Positions 32,723 through 42,857 are shown, counted from the stretch's first letter. The stretch: 64,000 bases of DNA from Chondrus crispus (GCF_000350225.1 NW_005179288.1:1-64000); one strand, 5' to 3'. Translations and numbers: made by a program. The notes: generated by a model not told the origin, from the letters alone.

Positions 32723-34144
32723 CTATACTACTTCATATTTGCCAAACATCAGTACTACAGCAGCGAGATGCGTGCTATTCACGCCGATCTCGAAAAGCTT
32801 CTCCGTGAAACCAGCAATTCCATCCTCAGTGATAACCTCGTAGAAGCGGTACTTCCTGACAGGTTTAACGAGACACTCAATCATAATCTCAGTACGCACA
32901 GATTTCAAACGAAAACGCTCTTCTCCAGAGTTGTCTTCAGAATCCGTCCCATCGTTTCCAACCTTCATTGATCTGTACACATCCCATTCCGCATCGTCCA
33001 CCCCAAACGTGTCCTCCTCCACATTTTTCTTCCCACGCCCTCTCCCTCGTCCCCTCCCCCGGCCCCTCCTTCTTCCCTTCCCACTTCCTCTCTCCCGCCC
33101 CTTTGAGTTCCCACGCCCTGGGTCGTCGTCGAAACCTGCATTGCTTCCTGCATGTTGTGCCAACAACCTCATTCGTTCCCTTGCAGCCTGCCACCGCCGA
33201 TCCCATCTCCCTTCGCGCGCGACGTCCTTTCGATTTAAACGCTCAGCTAGCTCATCTCTCTTCGTTTGCAGTTCGGTCAGATACTCTTGTGGCCTCTCCG
33301 TGCGCATCTTCTCTATATCCTCAGCCTTTCTCTACGCTTCCGCCTTCGCCGCGAGCTTGACCCTTTTCCCCCGTAACCGTGCTTCCGTAGCCCTGCAAAG
33401 CGTGCGCTCGTGGCGCTTTTGCTTGAGTTACGGCGCGCTCAGCTCTGACATCAAAAGAAGCTCGTCTGCTCGTACGGGCTTCCACCACGCCACCTCCGCT
33501 GCCCTTGCCTTTACCACGCTCAATTTCGCACGTTCGTCATCCACGAGCAGCTGCCGCTTGTCGATCTCTTGGTTCAGCGCTGTCGACGATTCCCACTGTC
33601 CGACGCAAATGGAAATGTAGTACTTGTCCTCATCTATATCCCTCATATCTTCAATACACAACCTCCTCCAGTGTATGCGATGTATCCACCGGCTCTGCCT
33701 CTGTCCCCGACACATCCTTATCCCTTCCGCCGGCTCTTGACTTCTTTTTATCCTGCATTAATTTATTCAACCTCCTCCCATTATCAATTCTCGCCTGCTC
33801 CTCCGCGCTCGTCGCCGGCTTATCACTCGCCTCCCCAGTTTCCACCTTGACTGTCTTTGACACTTCGTCAAAGTTATCTGGTTCCTCTCTAATTTTTTTC
33901 TACTCGGCATCATAGCATCGCGCGTGCGGGCGACATAGGGTGGGGTTTGCAAGATTGGCATGGAGGAGCCTGAGAAGGCGGCCTTAATGTGGACGACCCG
34001 AGATCGAAGATGAAGTCTTGCGAGTTGAGGTGGGAAGGCGGGGCGCGGGGCGCGGTAGGCAGAGGGGGCGTTGAAGGGGGGCGGAGGAGGGTCGATCAGA
34101 TACACATCAGGGGGTGGGCGGATGACTTCTTTTTGCTCGACCAT
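32723..34144 (-). pseudogene. ARP5-like actin-related protein, decayed
   Basis: Fragments in order fit actin-related protein 5, a subunit of the INO80 chromatin remodeller. From 34144 (MVEQKEVI), an actin-like start follows with KAAFSGSSMPILQ and PYVARTRDA. A frame change falls at a run of seven A on this strand (about 33891-33897). Then come DNFDEVSKTVKVE and, after stops, QEIDKRQLLVDDERAKLSV. The final frame (33307-32723) holds charged helices (RRWQAARERMRLLAQHA), a Gly/Arg run and the ARP5-diagnostic DDAEWDVYRSM. The C-terminal actin fold is missing. Several stops and frameshifts argue against introns alone. Confidence 0.6.
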
Positions 34145-34988
34145 GGCGGGGGATGTGCGTGGTATTTGGGGTAAGTCGGCAGGGTTGCCCACGACTTCGG
34201 AATCTGGTTGCCAATAGAAATGACGGGACGAAGCCGCGTTTGTCCTTTGGTGACTTCGGGAAACAAAACTTGGGGGTCTTGCCTGCCACGTGTAAAAAAG
34301 ACGAGCGTGCTTTTTCATGGCGAATTCATAGTGACAGGAAGCCTTTCCCAAGGCTCAGACTACTGTACCGAAATGCAGTCTCTGGTACCTGGGATACTAA
34401 TTGAGGTCCTCTGGGACATCGAATTAACCAAAGCCGAACTGCAAAACTGTGGTTTGTGTTCTGGTTCAGCTGCGAAGAGAAAGACTGAAGGCAAAATTGT
34501 CCGGTTTCTGCCTCAGGGATACCCGTCCGTCTTCAAAATCTCCTTGGAAAGATTACTCATAGCCGACGAGCGATCTACAAGCGCACCATCATCAATGAAG
34601 GATTTCCCCCAGGCCAACCCCTTCCCCTTCTCCCCCTCCTGCTCCTCCGGACTGTCTCCCTCTCTCAAGTTCATAAACGGGCTGTCATTAAAAACCCTCG
34701 CCACAACCATAGTCCCGACGCCCACGCCCGCTCGATGGTCGAGCACGCTCTTCGGCACGAAGCGTTTCCCCAAGCAGCGTCTGACCTCGGCCATGACATA
34801 GACGTTTGCGGCCAGCAAATGGACCGCCCGAGCTGTCAATGTACGGGGAAGTAATGAATTACGTTTCTGCACCGGCCACTGTGAGTTTAGCGCCATTTGA
34901 TCAATTGTGCCCCCAAAGCAGTGGGACGCGAACGGAGACTTTCGCCGATCAAGAATGCCTTTTCGAAGATGGACCATGAGCGGGACTA
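34145..34988. other. Unrecognised fragments between two pseudogenes
   Basis: Open frames exist on both strands (34208-34801 on +, 34977-34513 on -), but neither matches a family I know. The + frame has a plausible block (VPGILIEVLWDIELTKAEL) that could belong upstream of the TRAPPC9-like fragment. Confidence 0.25.
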
Positions 34989-35753
34989 ATGTGTAACTTA
35001 GCAGTGGACAGTATCAAACCTATGTTGGTGAAACTCCGAGGCTCAAGGGCCTCTGAGCCCGCAGAGAGAACACCTTGTATTACCCGCGTAGCTCACGCTG
35101 AAATTGCTATTAGCGTGGAAAGTTATTCCAATGAGGCCCTCATATCAAATACTCACGCCCGCGGAAGTGCAGTTCCTGTCGGAGCTTTTTGCCGAACGAA
35201 AGTTCAGGTTTGGAACAAAGGTGACACAAAGTTGCCACCTCAGTTCGTGTTGGACATTGGTGTTGTGCAAAACGATGGTCACGGGCATGTCCAGCAGGCA
35301 AGCAGGGTAATTGTTGTAGGGGCCACGGAAAGAGTATTTATTGACCCATTGGTATCCCGATCAGGAAGTTTTGAACACACAGTTCGAGTACGAGTGCCTT
35401 CCACTGGAACATATCAGATCCTGGCGATTCTTTATGACGATGTCTTTCAGAAGGGAGGTGGGAAGAGCCCCATTTCCCTAGTCACAATTAAACGGCAAGC
35501 CTTTCTTGCAGTGCCAGGGAAGACCACACGTACTGAGTCGCATTTGTCGAAGACAGGGTCACTAGGGATGGTCTTGGCGTCAAAGAATACTACAGCTACG
35601 CGGGGACCCACTGTCTCAAATGTCACCAAACAACGAAACAGGCCCAAACGGACGAGATTTAGATTTGAACCCATCGGGTTCTTTTTCTCGCAGCTCGAAG
35701 ATTTCAAGCGGTTTGAAAAAAGAGGCGCCCTCAAGATCAGCACGCACAGCTGA
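34989..35753 (+). pseudogene. TRAPPC9/Trs120-like C-terminal fragment
   Basis: 254 residues resembling the beta-sandwich C-terminal region of the TRAPPII subunit Trs120/TRAPPC9, a Golgi vesicle-tethering factor. Blocks include KVQVWNKGD near residue 74, the repeated VGATERVFIDPL, and SGSFEHTVRVRVPSTGTYQIL followed by AILYDDV near 125-155. Only the C-terminal piece is present and no intact upstream gene is seen, so it is either a pseudogene or one exon of a gene I cannot assemble. The family call rests on pattern similarity only. Confidence 0.4.
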
Positions 35754-36649
35754 AGGGAAGAATGCACCCATCTTCATTCAGCCAAAAACGGTTGATACGT
35801 ACCCTACAATTTCTCCGCAGCGCCGGCCCTTTGTCTTGAGATTCTGCTCTATGTCTTTAACAGGTGCCCAAGAAATACCTGCGATCGGCCGAAACGAGGA
35901 TTCCGTCTCTTGGCCGTTATAGTCTATTCCCACTCATCCAGAGTTTTCAAACGAACTAACTTCATTAACTGATCCTCAATTAATGCTTCACTGATGTACT
36001 GTACAAAACAAAACTAAACCTTTACCGCTACCGCCACACGGCTGGGATGAGAAAGGCAATGTAGCATAAGATCTGGCCTGGCAAGACAATCCTTTAATTT
36101 CGAGAATTAAGAATCTCCAACGCCAGTCTTTCCTCATCAGCAATGGATGAATCTGCCACTTGATATTCAGCACTAGAGCTCACATTACCAGAGCCCCCGT
36201 CTTCACGAACTTCACTTCCTGAATCGTCGCTATAGCCCTGGCCAATAGAGACCTGTTAAACTGCGGCAGGCCGAATAACTCCACTTAATTCACGCTGCTG
36301 CGCCCATTTGCGGGCATGAATTGATCGCACACGCTTTCTCTCACGATCTTTGTCCTCTTCAGCATTCTGGGTCAAACGGGATGACACGGTCATTGCGTAG
36401 TCAGATATACCATGAAGGTCTTCCTCATCTGATTGGTCTTCATTATCGTTCTCCATGTCAGACGCTCTGACGGCCTTACCATCGTCTGCAAATGAGAGAC
36501 GATTGGCACTAGGCATTGCTTTAGCAAGTCCAGTTTTCGCCTCTTGCGTTTCCGAATCAGAATCACCTCGGAAACCTCATAAATGCTGTCACCCGCCTCG
36601 TTAACATTTGACCAGTTAATTTTGTGATTGCAAGTCATTTCCTCGCTTT
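35754..36649. other. Spacer with a short acidic frame on the - strand
   Basis: No recognised gene. A - strand frame at 36516-36256 (NEDQSDEEDLHGIS ... RERKRVRSIHARKW) is acidic then basic and may be a decayed exon. It has no identifiable domain. Confidence 0.3.
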
Positions 36650-37010
36650 TAAACAATATTTGGAATGTTCATAAACAAAACTTCTGTTGTTTCAGAAAAA
36701 GTGACGATGTACCGTTCATAGACAACATTGAGAATGTTTCTTAGGTCTAAATGTATTGCCGTCACACATACAATAGTACTGTTATTAATGCAATCTAATT
36801 ACCGTCCTTGGACAACAATAGTAATGTTTTCCATGTCAAAAACATTGCTTTTGGACAACGTTTCGTAATTTCGTCAAAACTATCGTCCAAAACAATACTT
36901 TTTATTTTTTTCACAGTTTTGCCTCCGCAGTGTACGTAACCCCGCATATGCAAATAAAATCGACATACTACGCATCTGATTTGGCTGTGAATGTTGTTTT
37001 TCAATCATTC
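36650..37010 (-). repeat. AT-rich dispersed repeat, copy 2 (inverted)
   Basis: Reverse-complement relative of 26220-27120. It shares the ACACTGCGGAGGCAAA landmark (as TTTGCCTCCGCAGTGT near 36921) and several TTGTCCAA / TTGGACGATA units. It lies just downstream, on the - strand, of a copia RT/RNase H fragment. Copy 1 likewise lies downstream of copia B, so the repeat may be the 3' end of that copia lineage. Confidence 0.6.
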
Positions 37011-37079
37011 TCCAAACACTGTATCTCATCTTGAGTTTCAGTCTGAGCAGGATCTCGCGACTGATACGTCAGTAATAAA

Positions 37080-38225
37080 AGACATCACCACACATTACTC
37101 AGCAAGTGCAACACCCCTTTTGTAAATGTCTTACGTATGAGATAGTACTCGTGGTTTTTATCTTTGTGAAGAGAACTTCTTCCTCGAAAGAGGCTTCGTG
37201 AATTTGTCGGCAAGCTAGCGTGAGGTTGGACAATACTCAATTGCCAACACTTTGTCCTTAACGAGTTGCTTGGTAAAGTTAACACGAATAAAAACATGTT
37301 TCGGTTTCCAGACGCTCTCTGTGCCCCATACGATGGCGCCCTGATTATCTTCCAGTATTCCAGTTGGTCCATTTTGCTTGCACCCAAACTCAGCAAGGGG
37401 CGATGGTATCCACAACACCATGGTGTTGTGGATACGATCGCTAAGTTGCAACTTAGCCGCTTCGCTCAACGAAATATATTCTGCTTCTGTGAAAGACATG
37501 GCTATAGTCCTTTACTTCATGGTCCTCCGAACAACTGTACAGTCTCCAAGTTTCATGAACATTCCGGTAGTAAATGTTCTATCAGCTGAATCCCCTGCTC
37601 AATCTGCATCACAGTAACATAAGAGCTCCGCTTCTTGAACTGTAATGCGTAATGCTAGGTTAGAGGTTCCACGTAGGTATCGAAATACTCTTTTAACTGA
37701 AACCCAGTCCTGATGAGTAGGATGAGCGACCCGTTTGGCGAGTATTCCAACTACAGCCGAGATATCTGGTCGTGTCCGTGCGGATAAGAAAAGCATCCAA
37801 TGGCCTCTTGGTGGAGCAGCTGGCTCGGCATTTTCGATGCATCCTCTTCGGATTCCCGAACAGAACTTTCCATTGGAGTAGAAACGGGACGACAAGTATT
37901 CATCTCAAATCTATTTAGAACTTCAGCAGTGTATGACGTGACGTTGGGATAACCACGCTCCACTGCTATCTCGGATGAAAGTGACACCAAGAAAATGGTG
38001 TAGCCGGACAAGATCTTTCACTTCCAAATGATTCATCAATTCACTCTTTACTTGATCAATAGCACATCTTTCAGGTCCCATCACAATAATGTCGTCTACA
38101 TATAACAATATCCATACCTTCCTGCGTACGAAAACACATTCATCAGACTACAAAGCACTAAAACCGAGCTTTTTCATAGCAGCACACCACTTCTCATTCC
38201 AGAGTCTCGGTGACTGTCTTAACTG
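37080..38225 (-). pseudogene. Copia RT/RNase H fragment
   Basis: Reading on the - strand from 38225: QSPRLWNEKWCAAMKKLGF, then WILLYVDDIIVMG (canonical YVDD catalytic motif), then LEVKDLVRLHHFLGV, a frame change, SARTRPDISAVVGILAKR, VKRVFRYLRGTSNLALRI, and RNase H MSFTEAEYISLSEAAK and LEDNQGAIVW. At least three frame breaks. A 30-bp palindrome (37406-37435) is inserted in the RNase H block, adding about a dozen residues (SDRIHNTMVLWIP) absent from normal copia proteins. Gag, protease and integrase are absent; the fragment is cut off upstream by the gypsy-like element. Its YVDD differs from the SMDD of elements A and C, so it is another lineage. Confidence 0.88.
37406..37435. repeat. Perfect 30-bp palindrome
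   Basis: Two 15-bp arms with no spacer, centred at 37420/37421 (GTATCCACAACACCA and its complement). It is inside the copia RNase H remnant. Confidence 0.97.
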
Positions 38226-38280
38226 TAGTATAACCCCCCCTGGGGCTTTTTAGTTAGATTAGATCAACAACGGGATCCAT

Positions 38281-38428
38281 TACTGTAGAGCCCGATGCTC
38301 TACAGTACTACCGCGCGGGACGGAAGCGCGCGCACACACGTGTACTGTCAGCCACGATGGCTGACAGTAATACAGTACGGTCCGATCTGTACTACAGTAG
38401 TCCACTACAGTACTTCGGTACTGTAGTG
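38281..38428. repeat. Cluster of strong hairpins
   Basis: Three perfect hairpins: 38281-38307 (11-bp arms, loop CCGAT), 38343-38369 (12-bp arms, loop CGA) and 38403-38428 (11-bp arms, loop TTCG). A fourth imperfect one lies at about 38375-38392 with CCGA in its loop. A further 10-bp-arm hairpin is at 38535-38564. Confidence 0.93.
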
Positions 38429-38652
38429 CTATAGATTGTTTTGTATATTAAATATGGAGCGGACCGGCGACGGTGGAGGAGGACAAGCACGGACTTGTCA
38501 CCCACCGACTGTCAAGGTCCGACTTCCCGCTTATTCTAAGGTAGCGCTCGGTAACTACCTTAGAGCGGCACTGAGCGCGGGTTGAGGACGCGCGCGGTAC
38601 GCCCACGAGCCGGCTCCGCCTCCGCCCGTCGGTACTGGATCGTTACCCAGTA

Positions 38653-38671
38653 TGGCGCCGGGGCGTCGAGG
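38653..38671 (+). promoter_or_regulatory. Possible tRNA primer-binding site
   Basis: TGGCGCCGGGGCGTCGAGG starts with TGG, as expected for complementarity to a tRNA 3' CCA end. It directly follows a sequence ending CAGTA. It precedes gag by about 270 bp. Which tRNA it would match is not known to me. Confidence 0.4.
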
Positions 38672-38925
38672 CGTCCAACCGCTCGCGCGTACCGGCATCT
38701 TCCCCGATCCCGCTCTACTACGCTACCCGGGCCCGCTGCCCGATGCCGTTAGCTGGTGTCCCGCTTCAACTCCGTCTTCTCGATCGACAACGGTCTCGGT
38801 CGAACTGTGCATACACACCCCAATCGCTGAGGTGTTTATGCTACAGTGGTCTCCCGACCTACAAGAACCTGGAGTCCGATCTCCGAGAAGACTTCCGCTT
38901 CCCTCCGCGAATCAATCGCGTCAAA

Positions 38926-40281
38926 ATGAGCCAAGAGTTTGACCCCTCGATCCGTTCCAAAGCGGCGGATCTGAGTCCGGCCGCTGTGCAGTCCCCATCC
39001 GCCCCGTCGGGCGACGGCGACGCAGGTCCTCGTGACTGCGAACCGTCGCTCGGATCCTCCGAGGAAAGAGCGGCGGCGATGTTCGACCGCATAGCCGAAT
39101 ACATCGAGGAAGTCCGTACTTCCCTCCGGATCGATGTATCGGACCATGTATACACTCGATGTATGTCCAAACTCCGCTCCCTGCGTGAAGGGAGGTTCGA
39201 TGGAGTGACGCAGTCCTTAGAGAATCTCCGAGCACTGATCGACGAGTTACACTCGCGGTTAGTGCTCGTCGAAGACTCCCGTTTCGCCTCGCCCGGACCG
39301 TCCGAGCAAGGTCGCCCCGAGAGGCCTACCTCGGTGAGACGACCCGAGGACCGAACGTCTCCGTCCGTGGAGCAATTGGGTGCGTTCGCGCACCTCTCCG
39401 CTGAGCTCAACGCCACTCGTCGGCGTGCTCGTGACATGGAACGTACCATGGCCGAAAGGCTACCCGGTGCCCCCTCGAGAGGGCCCAGTAGTACCGTACC
39501 TCCGAGCGCCGCCGCCCCCGAAGGTTGGCGCCCAACTGGTGCGGCTATCAGTCGTACTGCAGAAGGAAGCCGTCTACCGATAGACGCCAACTTCACATCT
39601 GGGACCCAAGCCTTGCCCCCTATCACCGGAAGTAGGCAGCGGAAAGTGGACGGCGTATCGTACGCGGACGAACAGGACCGTGGAGGAGCCGTCCTCGGAT
39701 CCGGAGAACCGATGTTCTCTGTCGATCCCTGCTGGGGCGGTTACCCGCCGGCGAGTTATGCCGAGCATCCAGGTCCGGTGGACGTCCGTACGCTACCGGT
39801 TACCTCCTTCGGCACGCTGGGTCCCGCTGAATCTGGGTTTGAGCCGGTACATACGATGATCCAAAAGTTCAGCGCCGTTGCTGACTATCGTATGTACCGC
39901 TTGGATAACACCTCGAGGCTCTTTACCTCGGGTGACGCGGGGCGGATCGCGAAGTACGTCCAACGCTGTCGTGGGATCCGTCTCACGATGCGCAGCTTCG
40001 ACCGTACCGACCCGATTCAGCTGCTGCCGTTCCTGAAGGATATCCGGATCACTTTCAACTCGCAACAACTGACCGATGGTGAAGCGTACGACGCTGTCGC
40101 TACGGCGCGTCAGCAATCGCATGAGACAGAAAGCACGTTTGCTGACCGCCTCGAGACTGCCGCGTTCCGATGCACGGCAGTATTCCCCGAACAGTTCCTC
40201 GCGCACTACTTCGTGCGGGGACTTGCACCGGCACCCCGCTCCACAGTATCCGAAACTGTGCAAAGGCTGCCAAGCAGTTAG
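38926..40281 (+). CDS. Gypsy-like Gag (capsid region)
   Basis: The frame is open from 38743. The ATG at 38926 (MSQEFDPSIRS) is the likelier start because the preceding codons are not gag-like. About 450 residues: an Asp/Ser-rich N-terminus, a helical stretch (RIAEYIEEVRTSL ... LENLRALIDELHSRL), a low-complexity linker, then a capsid-like C-terminal domain from about residue 345. That domain has LLPFLKDIRITFN, ESTFADRLETAAFR and LAHYFVRGLAP, typical of Ty3/gypsy Gag proteins. It ends at a TAG (40279-40281), after which the same frame continues into a zinc-knuckle region. Many short hairpins lie in this ORF. Confidence 0.7.
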   Translation: MSQEFDPSIRSKAADLSPAAVQSPSAPSGDGDAGPRDCEPSLGSSEERAAAMFDRIAEYIEEVRTSLRIDVSDHVYTRCMSKLRSLREGRFDGVTQSLENLRALIDELHSRLVLVEDSRFASPGPSEQGRPERPTSVRRPEDRTSPSVEQLGAFAHLSAELNATRRRARDMERTMAERLPGAPSRGPSSTVPPSAAAPEGWRPTGAAISRTAEGSRLPIDANFTSGTQALPPITGSRQRKVDGVSYADEQDRGGAVLGSGEPMFSVDPCWGGYPPASYAEHPGPVDVRTLPVTSFGTLGPAESGFEPVHTMIQKFSAVADYRMYRLDNTSRLFTSGDAGRIAKYVQRCRGIRLTMRSFDRTDPIQLLPFLKDIRITFNSQQLTDGEAYDAVATARQQSHETESTFADRLETAAFRCTAVFPEQFLAHYFVRGLAPAPRSTVSETVQRLPSS

Positions 40282-41334
40282 AAGACCGATCTTCCGACCA
40301 TCCGCCGTATCGCCACGGCGGAAGGTACAACGTACCGCTCTTGGCGCGGTTTACCTCTGCCGGATCCGAAACCGGCAGGGAGGGCTGGCGGGACTACGAG
40401 GTCCGCCGCGACAAGTTCGCCCGCCTCGACCCTCCATATCGCGGAGGATGAGTGGCAGGCCGACCCTATCCTCATTACGCAGGGAGCAGGGCCCGTGGGG
40501 ACACGAACCCCCTCACCGATGTCGACCAGAACGACATCGAGTTACGCGACCGCATTCGCAGCCACTCCAAGAGTGGCAAGGGGTACGGACCCCCGTGTCG
40601 CAGAGATCGACATATCGAACCGAGATGCAGGGGGCGAAGCCCCTCTCGTGCCCCTCCTCACCGATGAAGAGACGAGGCATGCGGCGACCTTCGCCTCCAC
40701 GGACGGCAGCGCGTACGTGTGCTGGCTATGCCGTACGTACGGGCTTGCCATGTACGCGTGCCTGTTCCTGTCGCCGGAACAACGAATGTTCACGGCGTAC
40801 AGGAACTACCGCTACCAGATGGAGACGCGCCCCGGTGCGCGTAATCTCCTCCGGCAGGTGGTGGGCGAGGGCCGTCCCCCGCGTCAAGGTTTCACGAACC
40901 GATCGAGTTGGGGCGCACGCTTCGCCCCCCGTGGAGGCGGGTACCGTCGTAACGAGGTCGATCGTCGGGATCGACCCGCCTACCGTCAGGCGGACACAAG
41001 GTACCCGCGCCAAGGAGAGAGAGGGGACCGAGACCGATCTCGGTTACCCCAACAGGTACAAAATGCGATAATTTACTTGCTATACTGGGTAGAGGATCCG
41101 TACTCTCTACCCACGAAGGGTCACGAAGGAGAGCAGACTCGTTTCGTCCCCCATATCCTGCGACGACCGGACGCCGCTGGTCAAGGCCCGGAAGTTTCCG
41201 AATACTTCGCCAAGGCCGCCGAACCGCAGTGGGGGAATCGTCCCGACTCACGCGGCCGGTTACCCCAAGAAGACCTAGCCGTCGATAGCCAGGAGGTTAG
41301 CCCCGATAGCACGGGTAGTTCGAAAAAAGGGTAA
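40282..41334 (+). pseudogene. Gag nucleocapsid continuation with altered zinc knuckle
   Basis: Same frame as the capsid ORF after one TAG. Near 40715-40760 it contains CWLCRTYGLAMYAC, which has the spacing of a CCHC zinc knuckle (C-x2-C-x4-H-x4-C) but with Leu in place of His, one base change away. An Arg/Gly-rich region follows (WGARFAPRGGGYRRNEVDRRD), typical of nucleocapsids. An alternative frame near 40262-40450 (AAKQLEDRSSDHPPYRHGG) suggests a frameshift may also be present. Confidence 0.5.
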
Positions 41335-41474
41335 AGACAATTACGGACACGCGGTCGCGTGAGCCGTCTTTTCACAACGAACTAGACCCAACCCCGCGTG
41401 CTCGACAAGGACACGGGGGGTATTGTCCGATAATACATCCTCCGCTACCGGAGGCGAGCACGGGAGCTCCTGTA

Positions 41475-42857
41475 ATGCCAATACAGGAGGGAGCGCACGT
41501 CGAGGCCTCCGAAGGCCCGACGTTAGGAGAACAAGACACCGGGAAAGCCGACGTCCCGGTGAGACGTAACGATGGCGACGGGGGCAACGACGGCCGAAAA
41601 GATTCGGTCGATCCCCTGACTCCCGCGAGCCCAAGGTCGCCGGAGAAAGGTCCGTGTCGTACGGACTCGAGTAATCCGAGGGGCGTCACTGATCCGCGAA
41701 CGCCCCAAGAAAGGGGGAGAAGGAAACGCAGGCGGGACCAGCGGCGAAATAGAAGGCTCCAGCGGAACGACCTCACCGATAAGGTCGCCCCGAAGGTTGT
41801 CGACGGCGTCATTTGCCTTATGACGTCGAAGATTTACAACGTCCTCTGCTCGATAGCCACAGAGGGAAATGCATTTAAACCCGGCACGATCGCCGATGAT
41901 ACGTGCTTGGGGTATAATCTGGTGAGGAAGGCCGACCTTCCCTCCGATTGGACGCGTTACGTTGTGCACGACGCACCTCTGCCACGATTGGCAGGCGCGA
42001 ATAGCAACCCGCTCAAGCTTTCGGCCGTCGTCCGCCTAGCTGTCCGGTTGAGGAACACGGTGTTCCGAATTCCGTTTGTAGTCGCTGACCAGCTCGCCGT
42101 GCCAGTCCTTCTCGGGACAGCCTTCATCGATAGGCACGTGCGATGTATTGGCATCGAAGCTCAACGAATGGAGCTACGCCAAGGCGGTTCCGTCGCCATC
42201 GTTGACGGAAAGGGAGAGCCGACTCCCCCTACCAGGCGACACGGGCGACACACGGGTCGGCCGGACGTACGCGAGGAGGCCCCGCAAGCGATCCGAATCG
42301 CCCGCTGGGTTACCATCCCCGCGATGTCAAAAGCCCACGTGCGTGTGACAACCGCGGGGAGGGGCCTCGTGTTCCTGGAACGCAAGCCCTCACTCCAACA
42401 CCGACATGGAGTGAGGCTGACGAATGGCGTCGCGGAGGTCCTACCGAATCAGACCTTCGACGACATCGTCGCGAATTTCTCACGACGAGAAAAGAGGCTT
42501 CCGAAGCACACCGTCGTGGGATACGCGAAGCGCAACCCCCTCCCAATCCTCACTCCCGAACGTAGGGCCGCCGAGGGGATCGCGCACGGGCTACACCTGA
42601 CCGACTTGACCGATCAAGTCGGTGGGGTAGGAGTTGGTGTAGTGCAATATGCCTGGCAGGCCGCGAACACAGTCCGACGGTCAAACAAAACGAAGGAAAA
42701 CAGCAACAGAAACAACCACTGCCGATGGCACGCGCTACGGAGCGTTAGAGACTCCCTTTCCCCTTGTGTGAGCTTGCGGCCCACAGTAGCTCCACTCCGA
42801 TGGGGGGTTAAGGAGAGATGCCCGGCCCGGGAGGATAATGGTGGTAGAGGCTTGTGA
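41475..42857 (+). CDS. Gypsy-like retropepsin region
   Basis: 460-residue frame. The N-terminal 115 residues are charged and low complexity. A retropepsin-like fold is suggested at about 125-235: GNAFKPGTIADDTCLGYNLV, then PFVVADQLAVPVLLGTAFIDR, the usual 'LLG' strand and 'hxxF/D' end of gypsy proteases. Next comes the linker expected before RT (RWVTIPAMSKAHVRV, FLERKPSL, LTNGVAEVLPNQTF, VVGYAKRNPL). The canonical DTGA motif is replaced by ADDT, so activity is doubtful. RT should follow, but the frame instead runs into the LTR-like repeat at 42638. Confidence 0.55.
   Translation: MPIQEGAHVEASEGPTLGEQDTGKADVPVRRNDGDGGNDGRKDSVDPLTPASPRSPEKGPCRTDSSNPRGVTDPRTPQERGRRKRRRDQRRNRRLQRNDLTDKVAPKVVDGVICLMTSKIYNVLCSIATEGNAFKPGTIADDTCLGYNLVRKADLPSDWTRYVVHDAPLPRLAGANSNPLKLSAVVRLAVRLRNTVFRIPFVVADQLAVPVLLGTAFIDRHVRCIGIEAQRMELRQGGSVAIVDGKGEPTPPTRRHGRHTGRPDVREEAPQAIRIARWVTIPAMSKAHVRVTTAGRGLVFLERKPSLQHRHGVRLTNGVAEVLPNQTFDDIVANFSRREKRLPKHTVVGYAKRNPLPILTPERRAAEGIAHGLHLTDLTDQVGGVGVGVVQYAWQAANTVRRSNKTKENSNRNNHCRWHALRSVRDSLSPCVSLRPTVAPLRWGVKERCPAREDNGGRGL

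Larger units (their letters stand above)
38281..42637 (+). mobile_element. Gypsy-like gag/protease element studded with hairpins
   Basis: From a hairpin cluster (38281) through a possible tRNA primer-binding site (38653), gag (38926) and a retropepsin-like region to the start of an LTR-like repeat at 42638. RT and integrase are absent. The 5' limit is set by the hairpin cluster, whose outer TACTG matches an inverted CAGTA just before the primer-binding site; that may mark a 372-bp 5' LTR (38281-38652). No second copy of that LTR was found. Short perfect hairpins occur throughout. Confidence 0.55.

Noticed and set aside
32931..33620. 229-residue Ser/Pro-rich + strand ORF
   Set aside because: Antisense shadow of the ARP5-like pseudogene, including its Gly/Arg run.
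34513..34977. 154-residue - strand ORF with coding-like composition
   Set aside because: No recognisable family; kept only as an unassigned fragment.
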